DNA of 64,000 nucleotides from the NCBI GenBank assembly GCA_025331435.1, contig JAIWNI010000099.1, positions 39,084 to 103,083 on the forward strand, given 5' to 3'. The position numbers and the translations under genes were made by a program. The notes under the pieces are model-generated. The model was not told the origin of the DNA and did no database searches. It saw nothing but the letters and a program-made list of their open reading frames with translations. Of this stretch, positions 12,182-24,880 are shown one piece after another (position 1 is the first letter of the stretch; each line of letters opens with the position of its first letter). Source of the DNA: Choanephora cucurbitarum (lineage: Eukaryota; Mucoromycota; Mucoromycetes; Mucorales; Choanephoraceae).

Positions 12182-12573
12182 TTGGAATTATAAGAGAAAA
12201 AGAAATGAAATATGCAACTTTGGTTATCGTCATGCATAAAAAAAAAATACAGAAGGTAGTACAACGCTAAAAATGTTTTTTTTTTACTTTGAATTCAGAT
12301 AGATAGCTTGTTAAAGACAACAATGCTATGTAACCAAGCCTCTAGGTTGGTATTGTCTATTGCTTCTTTTTTTTTTATTGACACTGTGTTCAATGCTAGA
12401 GTAAGCCTTAAATTGGTTGATAAAGAATGAATTGTTTTGAAACTAACAATCCTTCAAATTGAGTTCCCCCCTCTCTCTCAATAGTGTGGACTTTAAAGTG
12501 ACTCTTTTTATTCCTGCTTTTTCTATTCAAACCCAAGCTTGGAGTTGTTTCTTTCTTTATATTAGTCTACACC
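12182..12573. other. Divergent promoter region
   Basis: 390 bp between the divergent starts of the TDA3-like gene and the small basic gene. It contains A and T runs (12240, 12280, 12370) and a CT-rich tract near 12470. No specific regulatory site was identified. Confidence 0.45.
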
Positions 12574-13001
12574 ATGGGCAAAGTTCAAAAGAAAGGTAGA
12601 TCACCTGTAAGCATAGATCATGTAGGCCTTTAACACAACACACATTAGAAAGTTCAAGTGCTTCTTCTAAATGGGCTAATGCTGAATTTGATCCCAAGAA
12701 CGGTAAATATGAAAACATGGGATAATCATCAGATCAACTCATGACTTTGACAGCCAAGGAACGTATTGAACACGAATTGAAGTTACTGCATGTACGTAAA
12801 CAAGCCATCGATGTCAAAAAGACACCTACAGCGACCACCACAAGCAAAGTGAAAAAGACACAAACAAAAAGAGGAGCCAGTGCCAAAAAGCAAAAGAAGA
12901 TTGCTAGAGCATTGATGGTGGCAGATAAAGAAGAAAAGCGTATTGAATCACAACAAGTAAAGGCTGAAAAGCGTAAGATTGGCAAGCAATTATGGGATTA
13001 A
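12574..13001 (+). CDS. Small highly basic protein, function unknown
   Basis: Three exons (12574-12595, 12649-12702, 12754-13001; introns 53 and 51 bp) give 107 aa. The frame is clean only with these splice sites. It begins MGKVQKKESSSASSKWANAEFD, the same segment of sequence continuing NAKERIEHELKLLH. The rest is rich in Lys, Thr and Ala with several KK/KR clusters. It ends in a charged helix (DKEEKRIESQQVKAEKRK). The composition suggests a nuclear or nucleolar factor, perhaps an Alb1-like ribosome-biogenesis protein, but no diagnostic motif was found. It is convergent with SQS1, with 37 bp between the stop codons. Confidence 0.7.
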
Positions 13002-13038
13002 GAGCCACCTTTATTTTTTGTAAATATATATATATTTT

Positions 13039-14978
13039 TTAATGGCCAAGACCTCTACCCTTTTTGCGAATCACTGCCTCAATAGGTGTGAGAATACCAT
13101 CACTTTTAGATCCTAAGGCTTCACCTTGTCTCCATCTAAGAAAAGAAAATCAATAAATTGCTTCCTTCTTAAAATGTGTAACTTTACCCCATAGCAGCTA
13201 ACATGCGATGACCCACATTACTTTCACTGATAGGTGCAGCATCAGAACCCACAACAGTGCCATGAGACAACAGAGGCGATGGGTTGTTCTGTTTGGGTGT
13301 ACCACTGCCAGACTGATTCTTACTGGTTTTTTTGCCCTTCTTTTTCTTATCGGTCAGACTCTTGTTTTTGGCTATAATTCGATTTTGTTCATTCATGTTG
13401 GTCTGAATGTCTGATAGGAATCGATCAATATGGCGTCTGTCTCGAGGTATACTGGTAGCAGGCGTCTTGGACACAACAGTACATCGAGTGGCGCCTGTAC
13501 CGAAACTCTGTGATTTAAGATTATAGACCGCAGCAAGTACATGAAGTTGACGTCGTAAGTGTGTTTCCATAGGGGCAAATTGGAAGCTAGTGATTGTCTT
13601 GTCTTGTACAAATTCATGAAGACGTCTATATCAGATGTTAACTACTAGAAAAAAGAAAAAAAAAGAAAGAAAGACTTACTGATCCACTTTAAGCATTTGT
13701 TCTGAGGAATCCGCTTGATTGATTTGTTTCTTTTTCTTGCTGGGTGGTACAAACTGTTGTTTCTTCTCCTTTCGATGTGCTTTAGCCTCTGCCTTTTTCT
13801 GCTTACGGTTTTCTCTACGTTCCTTTTTCTCCATCCATCGTCGCATACCAGGCTTAAGACCCATAGGTATGTCTTCAAGAGCAGATTTGCGTGATTGTCC
13901 AAATATCTCGGGATCTACTCTTCTAGCTTCCTCTATCATCTTTGATTCTTCAAAGTCCAGATAGTTTTCTTCAATAAATTGATCATTATCAAGATCATCA
14001 TAGTCATAAGCATCTTCATTCAAGGCATCTTCAATGGCTGCCTGTGCTAATAAGGCATCCAGATGAACAATATCAAATTCAGCATTTTGAAGATAATCTT
14101 GCATCATAAGCAATTCATCGTCATCTTCTTCTTCTTCGTCTGATTCACTTTCTTCGTCTACTTTGTCTATTTCTTCTTCACTTGATTCACTATCTATTTC
14201 TTCTCTCTTATCTTCAATTGGCTCTTTCACTATTTGGGCATCATCTGCTGTGATTGGATAGTCGGATGCCATCTCGATATAGTCCACTGTTTCAGTTATG
14301 ACTGTATTCTTATCTTTCTTAGTCTGTCTACTCCAAAGTTCTTTCTTGACAGGTACTTCACTCACTGACAAATGAGACATGCTCTCTGTAAGTGTTTCCT
14401 GTTCTGACATGTTGCCTACATAACACAGATATATTAGCTCATGCTATCAATTTCATATAGCCTTTCAATTACCTTGACTTAGATCAACAGAAGAAGATGA
14501 TTTGGTAAACAGAACCTTGCGTAAATACTTTGAGTTTCCCTTAGCAAATTGCTCTACTGGCTTTGATTGATGGGCTGTTGCTGCGGAAGAACCCAATCCT
14601 GCTCGATTTTCTTCATAGTCTTCATAAAGAGGATGGTGTCTTATCTTCTTGGGTTTGGCAGAATGCTTTTTCTCTATAAACAGACGAGTCAACTCCAAAA
14701 GAGAGAGAGAACACTTCTTTATGCTTTTTCCTACTTTTGCCTATATCCTCTTCGCTTTCATCGCTACTGAATTGACCATAGATGCGAAAGTCATCGGAAA
14801 AGCTATCCACATTGGATTCTAATTGATAGAGAAATCCCATATCAGAGGGTATAAGGTGGCGGTTACGGCCTCTGCCTCCACCAACAAAGGCTCCTCTTCC
14901 ACCATAAGCACCTCGTCCTCGTCCTCTTCCGCCACGAGCACCTCTAGTATTGTTTCCTTTCTTTCCACGGCCAGGCAT
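13039..14978 (-). CDS. SQS1: R3H and G-patch protein, Sqs1 type (Prp43 cofactor)
   Basis: Five exons (14978-14735, 14673-14473, 14415-13680, 13625-13188, 13135-13039) encode 571 aa. The N-terminus is an RG-rich tract (residues 1-38). A conserved basic block follows (KKKKHSAKPKKIRHHPLYEDY), with a very acidic middle (runs of E/D/S, about residues 190-230). A Lys/Arg-rich stretch ends in KKKKQINQ. An R3H-like region then reads QLHVLAAVYNLKSQSFGTG, and the end is a G-patch: VGHRMLAAMGWRQGEALG, finishing with KKGRGLGH. Yeast Sqs1 binds and stimulates the DEAH helicase Prp43 in pre-40S ribosome maturation. The G-patch Gly-Trp is split by the last intron. The promoter side holds a MITE insertion shared with VWA8. 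Confidence 0.92.
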
Positions 14979-15178
14979 ATATATTGTATCTGTTTTTATA
15001 TGTACAAGAAAAAGAAAAGAAGAAAGAGAGAGAGATAGAGTAGTTTTATGCTTTAAATTTTAAAAAAAAAAAATTGATCATTTTGACTTTTTTAGTACAC
15101 CAGATTGAGTGTCCGATTTTTTTTTTACTGCGGGATTTGCGCACAGATAGGTTAAACCCACTTAAGGATTAAAGAAAA

Positions 15179-15308
15179 GGATAACACTACGTCCACTTAG
15201 TTTGTCCACTCGAATTTTCCCTTCAGACACCCCGAATAGGTTTTGTCCACTTTTCCTTAAAGTCATGATAGTAATAATCCTTGCTCCCCCAACTTTTTTG
15301 TCCACTCA
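15179..15308 (+). repeat. Left terminal inverted repeat of the MITE
   Basis: 130 bp matching the reverse complement of 15955-16084 base for base by eye. It carries three TTTGTCCACT-type subterminal motifs. Confidence 0.93.
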
Positions 15309-15954
15309 ATATCGTATTTGAAATTGATGAAAACATCACAAGAGGACTTCTTACTTCTTCTGGCATTTGTAGTTTCTGCTTGACCTGATCTGAATCGCAT
15401 TTTGCTACCATGCTTGCAAATATAATTGATCGAAGTGGATGTGAGAGATTTCATACTCATGACAACGTTGTGCTCTTTTCCGCGTTGACAAATATCATTA
15501 TGTAGATCTTTTTTGTTACTTTATTCTGTTGTTGCTATCTCAAAAGAATTTCAAACAATGGGCTACTTCTTCACCCATTTATATAATAGGCAAAAGAAAT
15601 ATTTTCTGTTGATAGTCGTTGTCAAAGCATTTATTGAACAAGTAATGACAAAGTTTTCAATTCTTCAAGCTGCTAGTTCAACATCAAAGCAGCTGTATTT
15701 TTTGCAGACAATATGTTTATAAATACCATGAGAAAATAAGTTATGCATTGTCTCTTTTTTGTCAGGCACCTATGCTAAATTGGGCGATTCAACCCAAGAG
15801 TATGGCAGAATTGAAAAGGTGAAGGTGACAGTAAAGCATTGGAAATCATTTTGATTAAAGGGTAGTTGAAGTGGACAAAAAATATGGGCGTCTGAAGGGT
15901 ATTTTTGAATGGACAAACACTCCTCCCTCCTTCCTTTATTGGATATTTGTACAC

Positions 15955-16084
15955 TGAGTGGACAAAAAAGTTGGGGGAGCAAGGATTATTACTATCATGA
16001 CTTTAAGGAAAAGTGGACAAAACCTATTCGGGGTGTCTGAAGGGAAAATTCGAGTGGACAAACTAAGTGGACGTAGTGTTATCC
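15955..16084 (-). repeat. Right terminal inverted repeat of the MITE
   Basis: Exact inverted partner of 15179-15308. Identity diverges immediately inside position 15955. Confidence 0.93.
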
Positions 16085-16092
16085 AAAGAAAA

Positions 16093-16811
16093 AGATAATA
16101 CCTTAAGCATGACACTTTCTAAAGAAGGCGAGCTTTTATCTAAGAAAATAATAGGGGGAAGATAAAAGAAAGAATTGTGCCAAAAGACTTTACAGCTAAA
16201 TCTTTTCTGTTACTAAGAAACATTAGGTTTCATACTCGACAAGATACGCATAGCTCTGAAATTCAGAATTGCCCAGTAACTATACTGGAAGGTCGTTATA
16301 CAATCAAACATAATTGGCTGACCGATAAGAAGTCGAACGTAAATAAGATCTATCCAATCGTACTAGACTAAGACTGAGTTTTCTTATTCATCTGAGCTTT
16401 AGTGGTCTAAATTTGAAGAGATGCAATGGTGTATCAAAGCAATGATATTTTGTTTCCTATTATCTCAAGCTGTTTATAACACTACAGCATTTATATATAT
16501 TCTTGAAGACTAACAATCTACTCTGCTAAAAAAGAAACTATCTAATACACTCTCTTCTTAATGAAACAAGCCAAATGTTACTTGAAGTCTATCACCTAAG
16601 GGGGGGGAGGCTTATCTAGTTGGCATAAAGTGGAGCAATTTGTTTTAAAGTCCTCTTTGCTGTATGGAAATATCGCTGACTAAAAATGAAAGAGCAGGAG
16701 AAATGCCTACAATTAATTTTAGTAATGCCATATGAAAATGTAGGATCATCTTCTTTTTTATTTTATTTTATTTTTGTTTCTTCTTCTTTTTTTTTTTTAA
16801 CCAGTGTACCG
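16093..16811. other. VWA8 promoter-side region
   Basis: About 0.7 kb between the MITE and the VWA8 start. A run of G at about 16603 and a T-rich block at 16750-16800 precede the start codon. No gene was recognised. Confidence 0.45.
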
Positions 16812-19800
16812 ATGAGTCATAAGCAAGCAAAAAGAAGACTCAAGCAGATCGGTGCTTCATTAGATCCCATAAAGGCCGGTTGGTCTGATTCCGAGGACGA
16901 AGATCTTGTTCGTGAAGGTAAACTAAAAGCAACAATGAAACAGTAGATTGTAATACAATTCTACAGTGAACATCAAATCTGTTCGAATTGGTGATGTGAT
17001 CATGCAAGTGATTCCTGCCGAAAATCCCGAATTGGTACCTGAAGTACAAGGACCGTTTTATGAAGGCGCACAGGTAATTTTATTTTTATGCTAGATCAAG
17101 AAAGAAAGAAACTAAGATCGATTTCTAAAAAGGATATATTGAGGCATTTGAGATGGTAAGCGAGCGCATATTTGACATCATGCCATGTAAGCTAATGTAC
17201 TTGTTTAGGATTATGCAAAAGGATAAGGTATACAGAAAAGGATAGTTCAACACCATGATCTGACATGTAAGATGACAGCTTGGACAAGACATCTTTTTGT
17301 TAGGTCCTCCAGGCCCTTTGCGTCGAAACTTAATTATGAAATATGCTGAAATGACACAAAGAGAGTAAAGAATTAGACACGACTGCATAGCATACATGTC
17401 ACTGATTCTCTTCTATAGAATCGAATATGTCGCACTCTCAAAAGATGTCACCGATGCAGATTTAAAACAACGAAGAGAACTTCAGAACAGCACTTCATTT
17501 TATGTAGATCAGGCAGCTGTAAGAGCAGCTATTCATGGTCGTATTCTTGTCTTGGACGGCATTGAGAAAGCTGAGCGCAATGTACTTCCTATCCTCAACA
17601 ACTTGCTTGAGAACAGAGAAATGGCACTGGATGATGGCCGCTTCTTGACCACAAAGGATATCAAGGACACAGCAGAGACCAAATTTGAAAAAGTGAGTCC
17701 TCGATTCCTGGTGTTTGCTTTAGGTAAGTAGAGCATAAATGAAGTTCAGAGTTGGCCCCAGAACTTAAAAGAAAAGGATGATAGGTTTACCTGTTCCTCC
17801 TTATATCGGGTATCCGTTGGATCCCCCACTTCGTTCACGTTTTCAAAGCCGAGATATACGAGCACCTGAATTTCGATCGCAGGTAGATCAAATGCTAAGC
17901 TTGATCCAGAACAAAAAAGTATCTCGCGAACTCATCGAACGCTTGATTTCCATCAGTCTTGTCTTGGGCGTCCAAAATGATGCTAAACAGAGTCGAGAGA
18001 TTGAAGTGCCCGAGTTCCCTATGACAGTGGAGAGTTTGGCTGCCTTGTTGTCCCTGGTACCTGACCTCCATCCTCGTTTCTTGGTCGATATCCTGTACCC
18101 TTATCCTCTCTTGCCCACCTGCGATCTGGAACAACTGAGCGTGATCGAGGCTGCCTTCCGACGCTTTGGTGTCAAGTCAGCCATTGCTGAAGCCCATATG
18201 GAACTGCGTCAGACAAGTCCCGGTTATACCATTGCCAACATCGATCCCATCCAACCCTCATCTGTGACTGTGGACGGATATCACACGATCCACAAAGCCA
18301 TCGCTTCATTTGCCTCCATTTCCTCTTCGGCCATCGGTCTCCCTCTCTACTGTGGATCTGCACCCTTCAGTCCCGCAGAGTATTTCATCGAAACACCTTA
18401 TCATCGCGACATCTTTTCAGCCATGGTCCTTCTTCATGCAGGAGGCAAGGATATCTGTTTGCTCGGTACACATAAAGGTGTAGGCAAATCAGCTTTGGTC
18501 AGACACTTTGCTCGTAATTTGGGATACGTGATTGAATACATTCCTCTGTACCGTGACATGTCATCTCGCGATTTGCTTCAAAGACGATCTACCACAGCTC
18601 AAGGTGACACAGTATGGGAAAACTCGTTACTTGTCGAGGCTGCCATCCATGGTCGCTTAGCTGTCTTGGACGGTATTGAAGCCCTTTCGTACGGTACACT
18701 CAATACACTTCAACGTCTCTGTTGTGATCGAGAGACACAACTGCCTGATGGTACACGCTTGATCAGTAGCCATCGTTATGCCAAGTTGATGAAGCAACAT
18801 AACCTGTCGCCAGAATCACTTGAACAAAAGCGACTGATTCCTATTCACCCCGCCTTCCGTATCATGGCTCTAGCCAGAGCAGGTGCCAGTGGTCAATCGG
18901 CAGAAGGCAAAGGAGCAGGCGCTTGGCTCTCTGGCGAAATCCTGTCCATGTTTCATTTCGTAGTCGTGGATTCATTGCCCTCTAAAGAAGAACAGGACGT
19001 CTTGACAGCCCTTTCGCCCGGTGTAGATGAAACAAAACTCAGTCAACTCTTGACGTTTTCCCGTCGATTGCGTCGGGACAAAGATGATACTGTTCGTATG
19101 CTGTCAAGTGCGCTCTCGACACGTCAATTGATTCGTATCTGTCGTCGCCTCGCTTATTTTGGCGATCAAGAAAGTCTGTATGTAGCTATTCATAAGGCTG
19201 CCCTGTCTCGCTTCTTGCCTGCTGTGGCGCGCGAGGCTTTGGATGCCCTCTTGACGGCCAATGGCATCTATCCACCCAAGACACAAGAGGCAGTACCTAC
19301 CATTGAAGTCCTTCCCTCTCGCGATCAACCTGAACACATTCGTATCGGCAACGTGACAGAACCTGTCTTCAAGGGAGGCAATCCCATGTTGATCCCTAAG
19401 GTTGTCTTTCATGAAAACCCAGCCCATACTGAGATCTTGAGAGAGATGTTAAAGGACTATCAGCTAGGCGATCACCTGTTGTTGATCGGTAATCAAGGTG
19501 TAGGCAAGAACAAATTGGCCGATTACTTCTTGCAACTGCTTCAATTGCCTCGTGAATACATTCAGTTACATCGAGATAGTACAGTCCAAAGCTTGACGGC
19601 CACACCTGCCATCCGAGACGGTGTCTTGTTCTATGAAGATTCTGCCCTTGTCAAGGCTGTACGCGATGGTACCATTCTGGTGGTGGATGAAGCAGACAAA
19701 GCCCCCACCTATGTCACGGCTGTCCTCAAGAGTCTTGTGGAGGATGGTCAAATGGTGTTGGGTGATGGTCGCCGTATCATCTCTAAGGAATCGGATATTG

Positions 19801-22800
19801 ATGGTAATCAAGACTATATTCTGGTACATCCTAATTTCCGTATGATCGTCCTTGCCAACCGACCTGGTTACCCCTTCCTTGGTAACGATTTCTATCGTGA
19901 AATCGGTGATGTCTTTAGTTGTCATGCGGTCGACAATCCTGACATGCTCTCCGAAATGTTTTTGTTACGCAAGTATGGTCCTGATGTATCTGAAGACCTG
20001 TTGGTCAAGATGTCCAGCGCTTTTACTGATCTGAGAAAGCTGACGGACGAAGGACTCATTTCCTATCCTTATTCCACACGAGAATTGGTCAATATTGTGC
20101 TCCATCTTCAGACCTATCCTGAAGAAGGCATTTCCAAAATCCTTCAGAATGTGTTTGACTTTGATCAATACGATTTGGCATCCAAGGAATTGGTGATTGA
20201 AATCTTTGAAAAGCATGGTATTCCTATCGGTCTTGATTCTGCCTTCTCCATGAGTTTAGGCGATGTCGTCTCCCTGGCTCCTCCTGTCCTAACCGAGCAA
20301 TGGAAACGTGTGTCTTCCCAAAACAAGCAACTGGTGCATGCCAACAAGGTCTTGGTGGAGTCGATGGCCGTGCGTGGTGGTTGGGACATGGATGGTGCGA
20401 AGGAATGGAAAACACTGGAGCGCAAAGAAGGCCGTTCTACCATCTTTTCTGAACAACTCTATACATTTGATATCCCTACACGGGGCGAAGCATTGGATAT
20501 TGCCTCTCTCGATGACGGTTCTCTTTTTGTTGTCACCACCAACCCTGTCACGCTGCATCACATTGAACCTATGCACAAGCGCATTGAGAGCCTGGATCTC
20601 TATGAATATTTCCCTCTTCAAAGAGCCCCTCCTCGTCTTCGTATGGCTGTCATCACTCACAACGATCCCTCAGGTGCAGGATCCCGTTCTCTCTTGGCCC
20701 TCCATAACCCTTCCAACAACGAACTTGTCTGTTGTGACTTCAAGCGAAAGTCCATTGTGTCTGTTGTCATTCGAGGACTGGAGCCTGTCAAGTCTATCAT
20801 GTGTCACAACCTAAGTCAAACAGGCATCTTGATCTTCTATCAACATGACCACCCCACCATTGCCGTACTTGACTTCAATACCTCAAAGCAATACACCATT
20901 CAATTGGGCGTACGTATCAGTCAACTCGATGTGGTCGACAAGAACTTGTGGATAGCGCGTGGTAGCCGTGATGCTAATCTCTATGCTGTCACACCTTCTC
21001 AACACGACGTACCCAGTGTACTTGAGGTGATTGAAGTACTAGGTCAAAACGGCCATGCCTTGGGCCAGTTGGAGTATATTCATGCACATGAGTTTGCAAC
21101 AGGTGCACGCTTTGCCAGTACAGACCATGCCTCTGATCGCTATGCCTCTATTCTGGAAGGCTGTTCATCGCCTGATTTCAATCATACTGGTCTCATTCAA
21201 GTCCTTTCCTTCATGAAACCTCACCCACCTACGCCATCACCTAAGAATATCAAGGGCACCACTCTGTATTTACAACGTACAGGCCAACTTGCCTTGATCT
21301 CTCCTCCCAAAGACGGTCGAACTGAAAGCACATTGGATCTCTTGAGTCCCCATACAAACCAAATTTGGCGTATTCGTATGCCATTGTCTGTTCTTGGTGG
21401 AGACATTAGGTAATTATCATGCCTTTTTTTTTTTTTAATGATTCACTGTTTTTATAACCCTTCCCAAAAAAATTAGTGAAACACCTGCTTATTCGCAATT
21501 TCAAATTGAACGCCATGTTGCTACCATGTGTGAGTTACCAAATGGCAACCTTGTTACACTAGATAATGCAGGTACTGTTCGAGTCTGGCAAGTGAGCTCA
21601 AACGAGATTTACAAAGCAGCACAAACATGGAAGCAAATGGTGGGCGTAGATCAAAAGGCTCTCTCTGTTATTTATGAAACCACAGACCAAGTACAGGTAA
21701 GTTGAGATGATATTAGCATACAAGTATTTACGTAATCTCTTTCTTCAAGACAACCCATGATGACCAGATGGAGTCTAAAGGAAATGGAAATGGAAATGGG
21801 AGTGGAAATGGTGAAGGATCTGGTGACGGTTCAGGTTCAGGTTCTGGTGGCTCTGGTGGATCTGGGTCTGGTGGCTCAGGAGGTTCTGGCGGAGGTGGCG
21901 GTGGAGCTGGAGGCAATATGAATGAAGATGGTCGACAGGAAGCCACTTTTGAAGATATCGATAATCTTAAATTAGTAAGGCCTTATAAGGAGAGAGAGAG
22001 AGGGCAATTAAAAGGAGAGAGAGAAAGAAAGAACACATGTAATAATTAATTTCAAAATAGAAAACAAGTTCAGATGCACCTGTAGAAGTGAGCCAAGCAC
22101 AAAAGTAAGTAAAAAAAAAAAAAAGAGAAAATCTCAATTTATCGTATGATAACTCATTTTGGCTGGTTTAGGGAAATGCACGATCAAGCTATGGAGAAGT
22201 TATTAACAAAGATCGACATGACACAAGCTGATTTCCAGGTTGGAACAAATAGAAAAAAGAAAGTTATTTACCCAACTAATTATAAAACAATAAGCAATAC
22301 AATCAATATATGGAAAACATTCGCCGAGAAGTGCGTGAACTACGAGTGATTCTGGAAAGTGTAGAAGCCAAAAACCATGAACGAGTCTGGCTCAAGAACC
22401 AATCTTCTGGTGATTTGGATGATACGAAAATGTAAGCTTTTTTCCCTTTCATGTTGCATATCGTCTTGACTCATCTGAAACGCTTATTATTAGTGTGGAA
22501 GGTCTTACAGGAGAAAAATCTATTTACAAAAAAAGAGGAGAAGATGATCCCGAATTAGGCTTGTTCCAGGATAAGCCTAAACGAATGAATTTCGTATTTG
22601 ATTTATCCGCAAGGTAAGAAAAAAAAAGGTATCTATTTATATTCTTCTCCTCATTCATCTTTATCTATATAGTATGTTCCGTTTCAATACGCATGACCGT
22701 CGTTTAGAACGCTCAATGGAAGTTGCACTGATGCTGATGGAGGCCTTCCGTGGTTTTGAACACAAATTTGCTTATAAAATTGTTGGACACAGCGGTGATG

Positions 22801-23334
22801 GAGCTAATATTGAATTTGTGACACCTGGAAAATACCCAAAGAGTGAAAAGGAAGAATTTGAGGTCATCAGCAAAATGAGAGCACATTCACAATACTGTCT
22901 TAGTGGTGACAACACATTGGGCGCTGCTTCTCATTCGATGCGTGATATTGTAGAACAAGAGGCCGATGATCATTTCGTTGTTGTTCTTTCAGATGCCAAT
23001 ATTGCTCAATACAATATTCATCCAAATGATATTGCTAGAAGTAAGTTAGACTATCAGACCCTTTTTTTTTTTTGGTCTTCTCATTCTTGTTATTAGTTTT
23101 AAAATCAGATGACAGAGTCACAGCGCAAATGATATTCATCGGCAGCATTCAAAACCAGGCAGAACAGTAAAGTGAAAGGACCAAGAAACCAGATAAAAAG
23201 TACTCATTTTCTTTATTTTGTTTTTTTTTAGACTGAAAAAGGCCTTGGGTACGCATGCTCATATCTGTGTTGAAAACAAGGAATTACCCAAGATCATTAA
23301 ATCTCTGTTTCTCTCTTCAATGGTCAAAGGATAA
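16812..23334 (+). CDS. VWA8: VWA8 family AAA+ ATPase with C-terminal von Willebrand A domain
   Basis: A many-exon gene dominated by one long open exon (17778-21413 region), about 1900 aa in all. Three dynein/midasin-type AAA modules are visible. The first has a degenerate P-loop (LLGPPGPLRR) and LENREMALDDGRFL. The second has GTHKGVGKSALVRHF with LAVLDGIEAL. The third has GNQGVGKNKLADYF with ILVVDEADKAP and VLANRPGYPFLGNDF. A beta-rich region follows, then a Gly/Ser-rich linker near 21770-21920. The end is a VWA domain with MIDAS residues DLSAS, split by an intron, then GHSGDGANIEF and VLSDANIAQYNIHP. Animal VWA8 is mitochondrial and matrix-facing; its role is poorly known. The chosen start, MSHKQAKRRLKQIG, has little resemblance to a targeting peptide, so an upstream exon or the Met at 16686 remains possible. 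Confidence 0.92.
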
Positions 23335-24026
23335 TTTTAGATACAAATAAATAAAACCTCATGAGATAATTGACAGATAAGCTTAAATGGAAGAAACTAA
23401 ACCGGCCCGAATATGGTATAAATTGTTCGGTCAAGCCGCGGTGTTAGAATGCTAAGAAAAGGTCTATTTGAAACGATGACGATGATTCGTCTTTAGGCAA
23501 CGTGGCTCAGAAAAAAAAAGGAGTGACAAAAAGGAGATTCAGTAGCGTACAATGAAAGAACCCTTGCCTTTTTTCTAAAATAAACAAACCCTCTTTTTTG
23601 TCCTCCATGTTACAAAGTCTTTTTTTTTTTTGCTCATTAATTTAGTTGATTGAAATTTATAGTTTGCATTGACATTTTCTAAAATTATTTACTCTGATCA
23701 AAACTAAAAGCCCAGTAGAGACAGGTTGAGAAACAAGAAGAAAATAGGAGAAAGAGAGAGAGAAAGTAGAAAGCAATGGTCAGGGTTTATTTCTCTTTTC
23801 ACGTTTATCAGAATCCAGCACGTTTTCCGTTTTAGTGATGCAGGGCGAAACAGCACAATGAATCCAGGCCCACGTTTAATCAGTGCGTCAAAAACAGAAA
23901 GTTTTACAAACTCAGGAGGTTTGACCGAACTTCATATAAATACAGTCAATCTCGCAAGCTATTCAACACAAGTGTAGCCTTTCTTTTCCTTATTTTTTTT
24001 ATTTTCTTTCCTTTCTGTCAATTACC
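23335..24026. other. Intergenic
   Basis: About 0.7 kb between VWA8 and the zinc-finger gene. It is AT-rich with several A/T runs. No supported gene or RNA. Confidence 0.5.
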
Positions 24027-24880
24027 ATGGACTCTTCTCTGTCTATCAAGAATGCCTCTGGCAAGACATTCAGCTTATTAAACCATCCTGAAACTGACAA
24101 CAGTAAGATGATCTTCAGAATCAACAAGATGAAATCGTCTATCAATTTACCTACTACACCTAAACGAAAATATCATTGCAATGAACCTGGATGTAACAAG
24201 AGTTTTACTACAAGGTAATAGAAGAAAAAAAAATTCAATTGAGACCTATGATTGACTTTATTCTTAGTGGCCATCTGGCAAGACACAATCGAATTCATAC
24301 AGGCGAAAAGAACTTTCATTGTCTTCATCCTGGCTGTCCTAGTCGGTTTTCACGCCAGGACAATATGATGCAGCATTATCGAACCCATCTGACACAAAAG
24401 ATGCGCCGTCAGACCATGCGTCAACCCCAACAGTTTTATCATTCACCTAAAGGAGAATGGACGGAAGAAGGTCGACCTCAGCTCTACTGTCACTCCTATC
24501 ACGAACGAGAGAGTCAATTGTCATTGCAGCCCCTGATCAACAGACCCCGCCGATCTGTTACTATGCCAAGTCTGCCTTATCCTAACACAGTAATGGAGCA
24601 AAGGAATCGCCCTAGACGAGCACTCTCAACATCCTCAGATTGTTCCAACTCTTCTACTCCTCATTCACGTGTTTCTCTCACTCCTCTCCCTCCTCTTTCT
24701 TCTCTACAGCCTCACTTACCTCCACCCCTTGCAGCCCCTTCCTTTTACTACTATGAACCTCGCTTGAATGAACACCAATCGCCACAATCAAAGCCAGAAC
24801 AATCAGAATGGACTCCAAACTCTCAAAAGTCACTTTCAAGCCTTTTACATTTGGCTAATATTGTCAGCACATTTGGTTAA
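24027..24880 (+). CDS. C2H2 zinc-finger transcription factor, Nrg1-like
   Basis: Two exons (24027-24214, 24268-24880) give 266 aa. Two adjacent C2H2 fingers occupy about residues 48-105. The first is C-x4-C...H-x3-H (CNEPGC...FTTSGHLARHNRIH). A TGEKN linker leads to the second, CLHPGC...FSRQDNMMQHYRTH. The FTTSGHLARHNRIHTGEKN block and the HYRTHL end are those of the yeast Nrg1/Nrg2 repressors, which bind CCCT-type sites in glucose repression and filamentation. The intron falls inside finger 1, between the second Thr and the Ser of FTTS. The remainder is Pro/Ser/Gln-rich and disordered with RPRR basic clusters. Target genes cannot be inferred here. Confidence 0.9.

Larger units (their letters stand above)
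15179..16084. mobile_element. Non-autonomous DNA transposon (MITE-like) with 130-bp perfect inverted ends
   Basis: The 906-bp unit begins GGATAACACTACGTCC and ends with the exact reverse complement. The flanks 15171-15178 and 16085-16092 both read AAAGAAAA, an apparent 8-bp target duplication. TTTGTCCACT recurs inside both ends as a subterminal repeat, and diverged copies occur within the body. The 646-bp core has only short meaningless open frames and no transposase, so it needs a helper. An 8-bp duplication fits hAT, P or Merlin-type elements; the long perfect ends are more like Mutator or foldback elements, so the superfamily is left open. It lies between the divergent starts of SQS1 and VWA8. 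Confidence 0.9.

Noticed and set aside
15223..15460. Short minus-strand frames at the left end of the MITE
   Set aside because: They read mostly through the inverted repeat and have no recognisable domain.
20308..20814. Plus-strand open frame of 168 codons
   Set aside because: It lies in another frame inside the long VWA8 exon, whose protein matches the family throughout.
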